From positions 99,177 through 163,176 of the forward strand of contig NW_019775710.1 in assembly GCF_001039355.2 (NCBI RefSeq): a stretch of DNA of 64,000 nt, in the 5' to 3' direction. The notes under the pieces were generated by a model. It made no database searches. It saw nothing but the letters and a program-made list of their open reading frames with translations, and was not told where the DNA came from. The position numbers were made by a program, and so were the translations under genes. This document shows positions 49,593-61,600 of the stretch, piece by piece (the stretch's first letter is position 1; each line of letters begins with the position of its first letter). This stretch comes from Lingula anatina. Taxonomy: Eukaryota > Brachiopoda > Lingulata > Lingulida > Lingulidae.

Positions 49593-52500
49593 CTGTCCAG
49601 GAGTGAGTCTGACCCAGTGACCTTTCCTGTGGCTGCATTATAACCAGGTATGCTGCAGACACACATGTGGTGTTTACATAGTACACAGGTGACTGGTTTT
49701 GGTAATGAGATTAGGATCAATGAGTTAATAGCTGGGGGTTGTCTGGAGTGCTGCCCTCTATGGCCAGAAAAGACAAGACAGGCCCCTGGAATTTGTAACT
49801 GTACTTACTGGCAAAGCAATAATTCCAGATATGCTGATTATAACACAAGATTCACTTCATAACAAAGTTTTACATATTTCAGCAGAACAACATTATAATT
49901 AAATTCAATAAGCGTCTAAAATTGCTTTAAAATCTTTGGATTATTAAAATTATTATTATCATCAATTTTCACAGCTTGGTCAACCTTGGATATCATTCCA
50001 ATATTCCACCTTTCACACATGTATGGGACATACTAACAAAGATCCATTCAAATCCAGTCATTCACAAACACTAGCTGTCAGTAGCACTACTGAGGCATAT
50101 CACATTCATGTTCAAGGGGGAACTCATATATCCAATAAAGCGTTTATCTAACTTACTCCCATTTTATCATACACATATGATACATTACATATTAACATAG
50201 TCATTAAACCAACACCCGACGACAAAACTGATATCATCACTTCCTGACAGCCTCTAACAATGTTTTACAGCCGTGTCTCAATCATTATCTCATTTCAGCT
50301 AATATCACTTAAAAGAGAAATCTTGACATTGAGGGGTCGAATCATTCTAGAGCAGCATCTTTATCTCCTGCATACAAACTTTACTACGAATAAAAACCAC
50401 CACCCTGATAATAATCTTCCTACATTGTTTCATAGCCTTGTATCTGTTCACAGTACTGTTATATCAAGCTGAAGAGCAGCTAAGTAGGCTAATTATTAAC
50501 CCCTTGATGGGAGTGGGCTCCTTGTAGTAAGCTGGGTTATCTGTAGGACAGCAAGTGTCATGTCGTGGCATTCCAGTGTTATCTGGTAGTCTACACGCAG
50601 GCTGTGTGCGTGTGCGGAGATGATATGATGCAACGGGGATTGTTGGGGTGATTTTAAATCATGCATTGTGCTAATTATGTGGATTAATGTAGAGTTTATT
50701 ATTTTCATTTATTTATTTATTTATTTTTGTTATTTGTATTTTTCATTCATTTTTGTTAGCTTGTTTTTTTTTTTAATTTATTAATTAACCTATTCATTTA
50801 TTTACCTATATATTTTCTTGTTTTGTTTTTTTTTTCAATTTAAATTATTTATTATGTAAACAAATGCTCAGTCTTCCTCACAGGTCACTGCGACCTAGTA
50901 GCCTCAAGTTGCACAACAGAATCACTGCACAGTTATGATCCTGGAACATGCAAGCCACCAGGCAGTTATTGCACAGTGGAGATATTATATCATGGTGGAT
51001 CAAAGAAATAACTGCGCTTTATGTACGACACAGGAGAAGGAAAGAAGTCACAAAATAATCATGCTGTTTTAATCAAATACCATCCACAACCACACAGTGA
51101 CTTCCAGCCATGAAATCTTAATATTCAATCCTATAAAATAACATCATTTTTGCACCTGTTTGGGTCAACATAACACATGAATTATCAATATCACAGAAAA
51201 TCACTTCCCACAAACTCGTCTTATCTCAATCTTGACACTTCCTGACCAACAACTGTTTCACCACCACCACCATCACACCAGGGATTATCACACCTCTACA
51301 AACACACGTGCACCTTGATCACCATGTATGGCAGTATTAATGACTTATCAACATAAGCAGACTCTTTTCCTTCCTACACCTGATACACAGTTTTGGTTCA
51401 ACCCACTTCCTCAATGCTGACACAACCTTTATTAACATTCCAGACAAGTGTGTTATGTCATATGTTGAGATAAGCTCTCTCTCTTGGAGTGTTTTCATAT
51501 CAGCCAGATAGACATATATTTCTGTACCATTTTCTCTACCACTGGTAGCTTATTTTATCAGCCAGACAGGTATATAATTGTATATACTAGTATTGCTTCT
51601 TCTCAAATGCTGGCAACATCCTCACTCTTACTCATGCATGCGTTCTCAGAATACTCATAAAACAGCAGTCCTGTTCCTTAACCAAATTGTTTTGGGACCA
51701 TTTCCAGAAGGCAGATATATATATTCTGAATGCATTTAAATACCCACGTTTTTAAGAGTTCTAATTTGCCACACCAAAAAAAATTGACTAATTTATAAAT
51801 GCATCTGTCATTTATTTACAGAACAATACAACCAAATGATGACCTTACTATACATATTTTTTCCGAAATTGGAAAGTAAGGCCTGTTCACACCAGAACTA
51901 ATATGCACCTAACATAGCCTAAGACCAATAGCTGGCATCAAATGACATAAAGCCACCATCAAACCATAAGCAATAGTAATCTTCCATATGCACTACTCAG
52001 TTTAACTTTTATCCCATCTAAGCTAGTCCTGATGTAAACACACCCAAAGTCTGCACCCAGCACCTGTTTTTTCCTAGGAACTTGATTATGAAACCCTATT
52101 AGCATTCCAAACATTGGTCTTCAGTCATGGCTAAGTATACCCCAAGGCTCCCAGTGGCTACACTCCATCCAGATAGATTAACATCAAGAAGAATTTAGGT
52201 AGGAGAATCACCTGAGGTGTTACCTGTGAGCACCTATTCTGTTCCTGATGTAACTACGGACTAGGCCCACCTGTGCTGGTCTGTTCAGGTAATCTACAGG
52301 TAACATGTGTTCTATTATCAAGTTATACATTTTGTCCAGAGGCATTGGGTTGTACTCTGGTAAAGTATTCAGAATGAAAGAGAGAGAGTGTGAGTTAGTT
52401 AGTGTGTGGGTGCGTGCATGCGTGCATGCATGTGTGTGTGCCTAAGCTACGTGAGGACAGAAAGAGCACAACAGTAATATTAAATTTATCTGAGTCCTGA

Positions 52501-53851
52501 TAGGATTCTGCTTACATATGGATCAAAGGATTATAACCAATTTGACCCCTCACCATTTTACTAAATTCAATACAGGGTGTGTAGGAATTATGTTCACTAC
52601 TTTTAAGATACCCCAGCAATACTAAGTAATATAGAAAAAAAAAAACACATGCTGCTGTTCAACTTCTCAAAGTGAGAAGGAAACTCCAATATTTTTTCAG
52701 GTCTGTAGCAATTCTCCAGACTTCAGGTGTTCAAAGTTCAGGTGTGAGCCAAAGTTTAAAATCTTCCACACATGTCAGCGTGGGAGGGACCAGGCAGGTA
52801 GAAACCCCATTAAAACTAAGTCTAATTTAACAGTACAGGTAACACCCACCAACCAAATCAAGCAGTTAGCATTTCTTTTTTCTTCTTCTTTCAAACCCTC
52901 AACCTTTCTTGTTTATTAGTTGATTTTTACTATTTGGTATTTACTGGTACAGTAATTAATAATAACAGAAGATTTGTGAATACAAATATATACTAACTAC
53001 ATTTGCCATACAAACGCATACAATATTGCACAAAAATATGCATGCCTCTAGCACATCTATATCACTTTATCTGCCCACTAAGGTATATTTTTAACTTTTC
53101 TGAACAGCATCTCTTGCTTATCAAACCTATGAACCAAATAGGCATTACCGAAATAAATATGAAAAATATGCATTACTTCAAGGTGTCTGTGAAAAACAGC
53201 TTACACTTGCATAGTTATATATGCAAACCATGCATCAATTCTCCTGCTGTTGGGCAAAGTGACCCTTCCTGCCATAAATCTATTCAAAATGCTCATTACT
53301 TCAGTATTCTGATGCAAAATACACATTTGCCATGCTGTATCAGCCTCTTCCAGTATATGCAGAAGAAATTAGCATGCCCAGAATATCTTAGTCTGCCTAC
53401 AAAACACGCACTTTACCAAGAAACTTGAAGGTTATTTCCAGAGCTCAGTAGATTTACAGAAATTATGGCATCAAGGCATACCTCCTTGATTGCTTTAGAC
53501 TTTGATAAGGTGGGCTGGGTCTATAACCAGTAGAAACACTCATATAAGAAGCAAAGCTCAAATTTCTTCAGAAAAGAAAACATACATGGAGTTTCAGAGT
53601 TCGAAAGTAAGGCGTTTCTCTACAGCAATCCTTTGCTGGGCATGTACTGGTAACAATAAGGATTTATGCTTGTACTTGAGATGTACTAAAGTTGACAGGT
53701 TTGGATTTTGGTCCTGCAGCCAGACACCACCTTTATAATACATCATATCAAAGTCAATATACATACAATAGAGAGATTGTTATTGTACAAAAGTTTAAGC
53801 CTGGTAAGAAAGTTTTGGTTTTTAATTTTTTGTACAGTTGCATGCAAAGAG

Positions 53852-54023
53852 CTGGGGTACCACTAACACTCGCCAATTTAGCCAAATGCTAAAACTGACT
53901 TGAATTGGCTAAACAAAAGGGGCTTCATTTGACTTATTTTAGTCAAATTAAGACCATTTGGATAACAAATTGACAAAAAAAGTGGTGATTTGGCTAAGCC
54001 AAAAAAAAATTGGGCTACCCTAG
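53852..54023. mobile_element. inverted-repeat element, family 2 (172 bp)
   Basis: Left end CTGGGGTACCACTAACAC and right end (reverse complement) CTAGGGTAGCCCAATT, both followed inward by a TTAGCCAAAT motif in inverted orientation. It is flanked by the 6-bp repeat AAAGAG (53846-53851 and 54024-54029). No open frame. Only one copy was noticed in the window. Confidence 0.6.
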
Positions 54024-56634
54024 AAAGAGGTATGTTTTCATTCAAGAGAGATACATTTATAAGACCTGCATTTAAACCTTGATCAATAAGACTGCTGGGA
54101 TTTCACCTGAACAAGACCAAAACTCATGTCCTCATACATTTATCTAAGCACATACTAGTAATGGAATAAATGTGGATAAAATTTCCCTGTTAACTTGGTT
54201 TTGACCCAAGGTTTCTAAACCTAAGCTAGGTCTTTCTTTCCTCAGGATTAAATGCAGGTGAAATAAATAAAGATGTAATGAAGCACTGGGTACATCCAAC
54301 GCTGAAACCTTTGCTTGCCCTATATATCAGGAACAGATAAGGGTGCAATTTGTTTCAATCTCGATTCCAACATAGTTCTTGTCAAGGAATCATATACAGA
54401 TACACCCTTACCTTAGAAGAGTAAAGGTTAATTCTTTTAACTTAAAAGTACTACCTGAGAACAATTTATATCTGATACCCGTCTTTGCTTGCTCAAACCA
54501 TGTGGATACAGGTGAAAAATAGTATTATGTGTGCACTGTAATTCTGTGCCAATAAACACAGAATCATTTATTTCATATCTACTTGCAATATTCTTTATTA
54601 ATTTACGAAGATACAGGTGCAAAAAGCCACTTCAAAAGTAAGGTATAGATGTTTTATAGCATGGGCCAGGCTACCATGTTTTAACTAGAAACTGATACCC
54701 TGCAACAGAGGCTTTCATCCTCAATCTCATTTCCACATAGAAATGTGTGTGCACAGCTCCATTCAGGTGTAGGGGTGCAAATAGAACTATTTGCTCAGCC
54801 GGAAGAAAAAAAAAGCATGATCTTTTTCCAAAATGTCCAGTACATACATTCAGGTTAATCCATGTGGATGTTGACATTTTGGATTGATAGCATAGATGTC
54901 TGTGTCTGCTATTACCACATGTATTTAGAACTCTTGTCTAGCAGAACAAGAATTTCAACACCTCACCTGTACAGTCAGGTGTGCACTAAATAAGACATTT
55001 AGCCAATATGGAACTGTTTAAGTAAGGATTAAAGCCGACATATACTATGCATTATGTAGCCAGAAGGAAGGAAAAGGAAAGAACCATTTATCATTTCTGA
55101 CAGTATGAAATTTTACCAAAAAAAAAATAAATAAATAAATTAAAAAAAAAACTTCTGTAAAGTTGTACACACAATATAATACATAGACTGTACTTGGTCA
55201 CTATCCACAAGCAGACAAAAATTCAGTTACAAAAATATTACTTTTGACAATCAAAAAGTGTATCAGATACAAGCTGAAAGTACGCCTGACTGATATCAAG
55301 CAAGCAAATATACCAATCAGTCACATATATATTCATACTCAGTATATAGGTATCAATAGCCAGCAATGTTTGCACCTTTATTATTGTATCCTTCATACCA
55401 CACCTCCCCTGCTGGAAGGGCAATATTATGCCACCTGACTTCCTATTATGGCTTACAATAGCCAGGGTCACTAGCAGTGTATTTGCTCACTGGAAGCCCA
55501 GTAGGAATTCAGTGACTGTAACTTTGCTGTGTGTACAGAAGCAAAGTAAAGGGAGAATTCAGTGGGAGAAGCAAGAGCACCAGCTGTAAACTGGTCTATT
55601 TAAATCCTTTAACTCTTTGTGAACAGACTACCACTTATGTAATGGCCTCTCTGCAGACAAACCCCAGTACCCTATGTCTTGGTTACCTAGGTCGATTGCT
55701 GCACTACTTGCTGTGGAGCCATTACGATTTAATGCAATCAACATGCTGTAAAAAAGCATATCAAACTGATTCAGGACCATCTCAGAAATGTAAGTTGATT
55801 GCTTAACTACATATTAGTACTGAGGTCTCAGTACGATCTAATGCAATCAACATGCCCAAGATGAGAGCACAGCATCTCCTAACATTCTTTTGGGAATATA
55901 TCTCTGCTTTATAAGCAGCCAGCTTTGCATAACTCTGTGGTACAGAACTGCTGAGGCATATCAATTGATAACTTCCCATATATCAAAGCAGCCTGGGTTA
56001 GAATGCAGTTATTATGTAAAGGAAAATACTTGAGGAAATGAACAGAGAGTTGCTGTAGAGCTGCTAAAGCACATTCTTGCTTGGAATTTATTTAGCACCA
56101 GTGTAACAGTAGTAGAGAAGAACCAGAACAATAACATGTTGCACAAAAGACATGAATTATTACAGTACGAGTTTAAATTTTTCAGCCTACTTTATCTATC
56201 TACAAAACTTAAAGCCCCTAAAAATCCTCTAGTAAAAACTATTAGAATTGGAACTTAGAAAAATATAAATTTGTTTACTTTCAGATGCCAAATCTTCTGG
56301 TCTAATGCCTGCTTAAACTGCTGCTGTATATTGTTAAAAATTCCCACAAGTAAATCACAGCTTTGTCAGGTCCCGTGTGAAGTTTACATCACTGCATAAA
56401 GGTCATCGGTTTTGTTCAGAAGAGAAAAACCAAGAGCAACTTTCTTTCACTCCTGTTTATAAGGGCTCAAGGAATACATCAACTAAAGGTCAGGGGGTAT
56501 AGGTCAAATATGCAAGCAACTTTAACAAAAAAAACTGACTTAAAGGCTATTCAATAATATTTTTTTCATGAAGGCCCCACCCCTAAACCCCTTTTTAATA
56601 CCCCCTCCCCCCAACACGCACACATACACACACA

Positions 56635-56665
<31 letters not shown>

Positions 56666-57528
56666 NNNNNNNNNNNNNNNNNNNNNNNNNNNNNNNNNNN
56701 NNNNNNNNNNNNNNNNNNNNNNNNNNNNNNNNNNNNNNNNNNNNNNNNNNNNNNNNNNNNNNNNNNNNNNNNNNNNNNNNNNNNNNNNNNNNNNNNNNNN
56801 NNNNNNNNNNNNNNNNNNNNNNNNNNNNNNNNNNNNNNNNNNNNNNNNNNNNNNNNNNNNNNNNNNNNNNNNNNNNNNNNNNNNNNNNNNNNNNNNNNNN
56901 NNNNNNNNNNNNNNNNNNNNNNNNNNNNNNNNNNNNNNNNNNNNNNNNNNNNNNNNNNNNNNNNNNNNNNNNNNNNNNNNNNNNNNNNNNNNNNNNNNNN
57001 NNNNNNNNNNNNNNNNNNNNNNNNNNNNNNNNNNNNNNNNNNNNNNNNNNNNNNNNNNNNNNNNNNNNNNNNNNNNNNNNNNNNNNNNNNNNNNNNNNNN
57101 NNNNNNNNNNNNNNNNNNNNNNNNNNNNNNNNNNNNNNNNNNNNNNNNNNNNNNNNNNNNNNNNNNNNNNNNNNNNNNNNNNNNNNNNNNNNNNNNNNNN
57201 NNNNNNNNNNNNNNNNNNNNNNNNNNNNNNNNNNNNNNNNNNNNNNNNNNNNNNNNNNNNNNNNNNNNNNNNNNNNNNNNNNNNNNNNNNNNNNNNNNNN
57301 NNNNNNNNNNNNNNNNNNNNNNNNNNNNNNNNNNNNNNNNNNNNNNNNNNNNNNNNNNNNNNNNNNNNNNNNNNNNNNNNNNNNNNNNNNNNNNNNNNNN
57401 NNNNNNNNNNNNNNNNNNNNNNNNNNNNNNNNNNNNNNNNNNNNNNNNNNNNNNNNNNNNNNNNNNNNNNNNNNNNNNNNNNNNNNNNNNNNNNNNNNNN
57501 NNNNNNNNNNNNNNNNNNNNNNNNNNNN
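56666..57528. other. assembly gap (863 N)
   Basis: Unknown sequence starting inside a CA microsatellite. It could hide an exon, so absence of the first coding exon from the window is not proven. Confidence 0.99.
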
Positions 57529-58348
57529 TAACTAATTTACAGGCAAAACAATGACCTATTTTGATTAGAATTTCATGTTTTTTAGAACCAAAAGCTCCAC
57601 TAACAACCAGGGAAAAAACTATTTAACAGATATTTGAGGGGATTTCACAGAATGCAACTTTACCACACAAATTCTTAGTCACATATGTCATACTATTAAA
57701 TTATTCACTCTCAAAAGGATAATTGCAGAACCAAACCAACCAGCACTATTCTGCTTGTGGTATTACATGCTTCTGTGTATGCATACAATCTTGTGCATAT
57801 ATCTGATTCTGTGTGTGCACATGTGCACATGAATGTGAGTGCATGTATGTGTGCACGCTTGCCCATGCACACATTTTCTTTTCCAGTGACATGCAAGTAT
57901 ATAAATCATGATGCAAATATGCACATACCCACGCATATGCACATATGGAAATGCATACGAGCATGCCTAAGCATACAGGTATCTGTTTTTGTGAGTATGT
58001 CTGGGTATGATTATTTATTATGACACAGTATAAATAAATACATAGTCTAGAGGAGTGCTTGCCTCCTACAGACTCAATTCATCACATTAAGATACATATT
58101 CCTGCCACACTCCATCATTTCCAGAGAGCACCTGTAGCACAAATATCACTTCACTGCTAGAGATGCATGTGTCATTAAGATGTGTTGCTTTAAATTATCA
58201 CTATCAGATCCATTCTGATCAAGAACAAAAAGATGGAAGCCGTGCGACCTGCGAAAGTGCAGCAAAGCCACCTCTCTCTCTCTCTCTCTCACATACACAC
58301 ACACACAAACACATACTCCTTATCCATCATCATTATATCATTATTCAG

Positions 58349-58351
<3 letters not shown>

Positions 58352-58437
<86 letters not shown>
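58352..58437. repeat. (AT)n microsatellite
   Basis: About 43 pure AT units, following a short (TC)n/(CA)n tract at 58262-58310. Confidence 0.95.
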
Positions 58438-58439
<2 letters not shown>

Positions 58440-58600
58440 CCGGTTTTTATTGAGAGTTATAGAGTATTTAAACTGAGAAGAGGTTTGAAATATGTGCACA
58501 AATGTCTGAGGATATATTACATTTTTTTCCATAATGTACACTTACAAATGACTAACTCGGGAAATTAGTTGCCACATTCTGAAACTGTTAACCAGGGCTC

Positions 58601-58927
58601 GACTAGCCCCCAGACTGTTACCAAGCATCCCACATGTGCAGAGTACTCTACACAAGTGAACTACTACTCCAGACTGATGCCCTGTTCACACAAGTCCTAA
58701 TTTAAACTCCACTAGCACCCAGAGTTTTACCAGGCATCCAACATGTGCAGAGTACTCTACACAAGTGAACTACCACTCCAGACAGATGCCCTGTTCACAC
58801 AAGTCCTAATTTAAACTTTGCAAGCCCCCAGAGTGTTACCAGGCATCCCACATCTGTACAGTATGCTACATAAGTGAACTACCACTCTAGACTGAGGCTG
58901 TGTTCACACAAATCCTAACTTAAACTG
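58601..58927 (+). repeat. three-copy tandem repeat, 109-bp unit
   Basis: Three consecutive units with exact 109-bp spacing (ACATGTGCAG at 58632 and 58741, ACATCTGTAC at 58850). Each contains GTGAACTAC-ACTC-AGAC and TGTTCACACAA-TCCTAA. Copies 1 and 2 are the closest; copy 3 is more diverged. Confidence 0.85.
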
Positions 58928-59839
58928 CCTGTGATCTGGTTTTTACATCTAAATGATGTGTGGTATACTAATTTATGAAAACTTCTCTGATACTCTACAT
59001 GTACTGATCAGAGAACATGTTTTGTCTTGATTGGAAATTAAGGTTAATTGCAATCAGTCCAGATTTGATGATTCGATTTTATGCTGTGAAATCAGCTTGG
59101 TACAAATACATTCAATGCAAGTTAGACTTAAATGAACTAAAAACAGGTTGAAAACTGATCCAGTTTATGACTTGCATTTTAAACAATTGCTCACACAGTA
59201 TCAAATCACTATTTCACATTCCTAGCTAGCAAAAAAAAAAAAAATGCAAAAGACAAAACAACAATCTGTATGGGACATATTTCTTATTTATTTCCATGCA
59301 AAAATTCCCAATGGCTGCCCCTGTTACCCATGCATGCATGCCCAACAAGTTTCAGTTGAGTTCACCGTCGCTTTATGAACTTCACAAAGCACAGCTTATG
59401 ACATCAAACCTGAATAAAATACCCAGTGCATGGCTTTTTCATGACTGCTTTATGTGTAGAAGAATTGCATAATGTGTTCCATACAAGTGGAATCAACAGA
59501 ATGGAAAGCATACATTGTGTAACCACAGGAGATGAAAGAAGACTTCAAAACCAAAGTCAGGTTGATAAGTGGAAAGCATGGCACATATCCGACCCCTTAT
59601 CAAATTTTATATCATATATATTCAATTATATTAAAGTATTTATTCCTAGTGGCATATATTTAAATGCCACCTCTATAATTTACTCTTATTTACCAAAAGA
59701 TGTGCTTTTATAAATACTTCTGCTAAAAATTTTCTCTCTGATAAAAAACTGAACTTTCCACCTGACTAGACAAACCATCCTTTCTCTCAATATCTACAAC
59801 AAAATCCTTCATAAGAGCATATTTTGAGGCATCTCTTAA

Positions 59840-60175
59840 AGGGATAATAACTCTTCGTATGAAATCTGTATTTCACAATAAAAACATTGTGAGTGACTCA
59901 TAAAAATATAATATATTCTGTTTTACCACAAAAACGGCTGTTATAGCTATTATTCTGATATCTGAGCTTGTCTTTAGACCACGTGACCTCCATTGATGGC
60001 TATACTCTGTTAAAATCTCTTAAGAGATTTAACAAAAAACCAAACTTTTTAGAAAAAAACCAGGGACTAACTTTGAATGTAAAAATGGATTCATTAACCA
60101 TTGGTAAGTATGGGAAAATTGTTGTTTACTCCAGGAAAATTCATTTTTTGGCCGAAACGAAGAGTTATTATCACT
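59840..60175. mobile_element. TTAA-flanked inverted-repeat element, family 3 (336 bp)
   Basis: Terminal inverted repeats AGGGATAATAACTCTTCGT and (reverse complement) AGTGATAATAACTCTTCGT, 18 of 19 bases identical, flanked by TTAA at 59836-59839 and 60176-60179. TTAA duplications are typical of piggyBac- and Kolobok-type non-autonomous elements. The interior has a perfect 18-bp palindrome at 60013-60030 and no convincing coding frame. Confidence 0.78.
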
Positions 60176-61563
60176 TTAAGTGTCCTCTCTCTTTCCATAA
60201 TTTATAAATATCTGAAGAACTCTTCCCTTTCTACAAGTTCCTCAGGTGAGTGAATCTACCTGGAGGAGAAGGATAAGCCAGATATGATGATGATGATATA
60301 AGCCACCAGGTGTGTGTTGCCAGTAACTAACAGTAAACACATGAGAAGCATTTGTATCTAAATTCAGCAATATTAGAAATTGCATTACCCTGCCACTCTA
60401 TTGTTAAATTGCTTTTGTGCTCATACTACTCAACATTCATTTTCCTGTTTATAGGGCCAAATGGTTAATACAGGTCTCTCGACTGATGTAAATTTCCTGA
60501 CCCCAATTACACTGGTGTAAGAGCAACAAAAATTAGATGGTTTCCATTGTCTACAGCCAATGAAACAATTCTTTTTCAGCCATAGGCAAAGATTCAACAC
60601 AAAAACTACCGAGAACCTAGAGCTGTAAATCTAAGTTTATCAGAGAACCTCTAATATAATCCCCCTGCGTTCAGTATCAGCTTAACCCAACACTGCCCTA
60701 AAAATAAAACCTTGCACAAATATCCTTAATTTCCCTTGCATAATAAGTCAACATCCGCAGCATTGCACTGAATAATACAATCCACAAGGGCACTTGAAAC
60801 AGCTAGAACACTCACAATTGTGAACTGATTTTATATCTTGCACCAAGACGAAGAGGGGAGAGAAGTAGACGTATATAATGACAAATTGAAACATGTACAC
60901 AAATGCCTGATATCTCTGTTTTTCAATCAACTGGATTCAAACTTGATTAGTCAGAGGAGTCAAATACTATTACTCAGTGGGAACATGTATTGATCCCAAG
61001 AGGCACATTACAGATTATTCTTTCACTTAACATGGTCTCCCAATCTTAATCATTTGATGATACACAGAGATTGATGAAAATTCAATTCACAGGCACTGGG
61101 CATATGCTCTTAATATAGGACGTTTGCAGAACTGCCCTGATATCTAATTCAACATGAAACTAAGGATATCTGCTGTTGACAGTTAAAGACCTGAGGTACT
61201 TTTATCAAAATGAAAGAGTCAAGAGCAGAAATGTGTAGCAAGCCAATGTGTGCCCAGAACTCCACCCCCCTCTTTTTCTCTTTCACTCACACTCACGTGT
61301 ATGTGCGTGCACACACGCACACACACACACAAACACACACGCACACACAAACACACACACAGAAAGACGCACACACTTCCCGTGTTCAGAACTTGATTTC
61401 CCAGCATGCATACATGTCTAGGTGCACATCTTTCCTTAGGTGTCCTGGACACCTAAATTTGTCTCAGGTATGTGCATTATATTTATCTTTAGATCTGAGA
61501 TGGGGATAAGAAGATTATCTTTGAACTGCTATTTCTTTCCTCTCACCTCAATACTGTATTTAA

Positions 61564-61565
<2 letters not shown>

Positions 61566-61600
<35 letters not shown>
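61566..61600. repeat. (CA)n microsatellite
   Basis: Pure CA run; a more broken CA-rich tract lies at 61285-61372. Confidence 0.9.

Noticed and set aside
53003-53428. 141-codon open frame, plus strand
   Set aside because: Its composition is His/Tyr/Leu-rich from AT-rich, partly repeated sequence; no domain, no splice context, no recognisable similarity.
56568-57554. Long open frames across 56568-57554
   Set aside because: They are made of N bases and a CA microsatellite.
57711-58023. Cys/His/Met-rich open frames on both strands
   Set aside because: Produced by alternating purine-pyrimidine sequence rich in TGCACA and CATG; no coding evidence.
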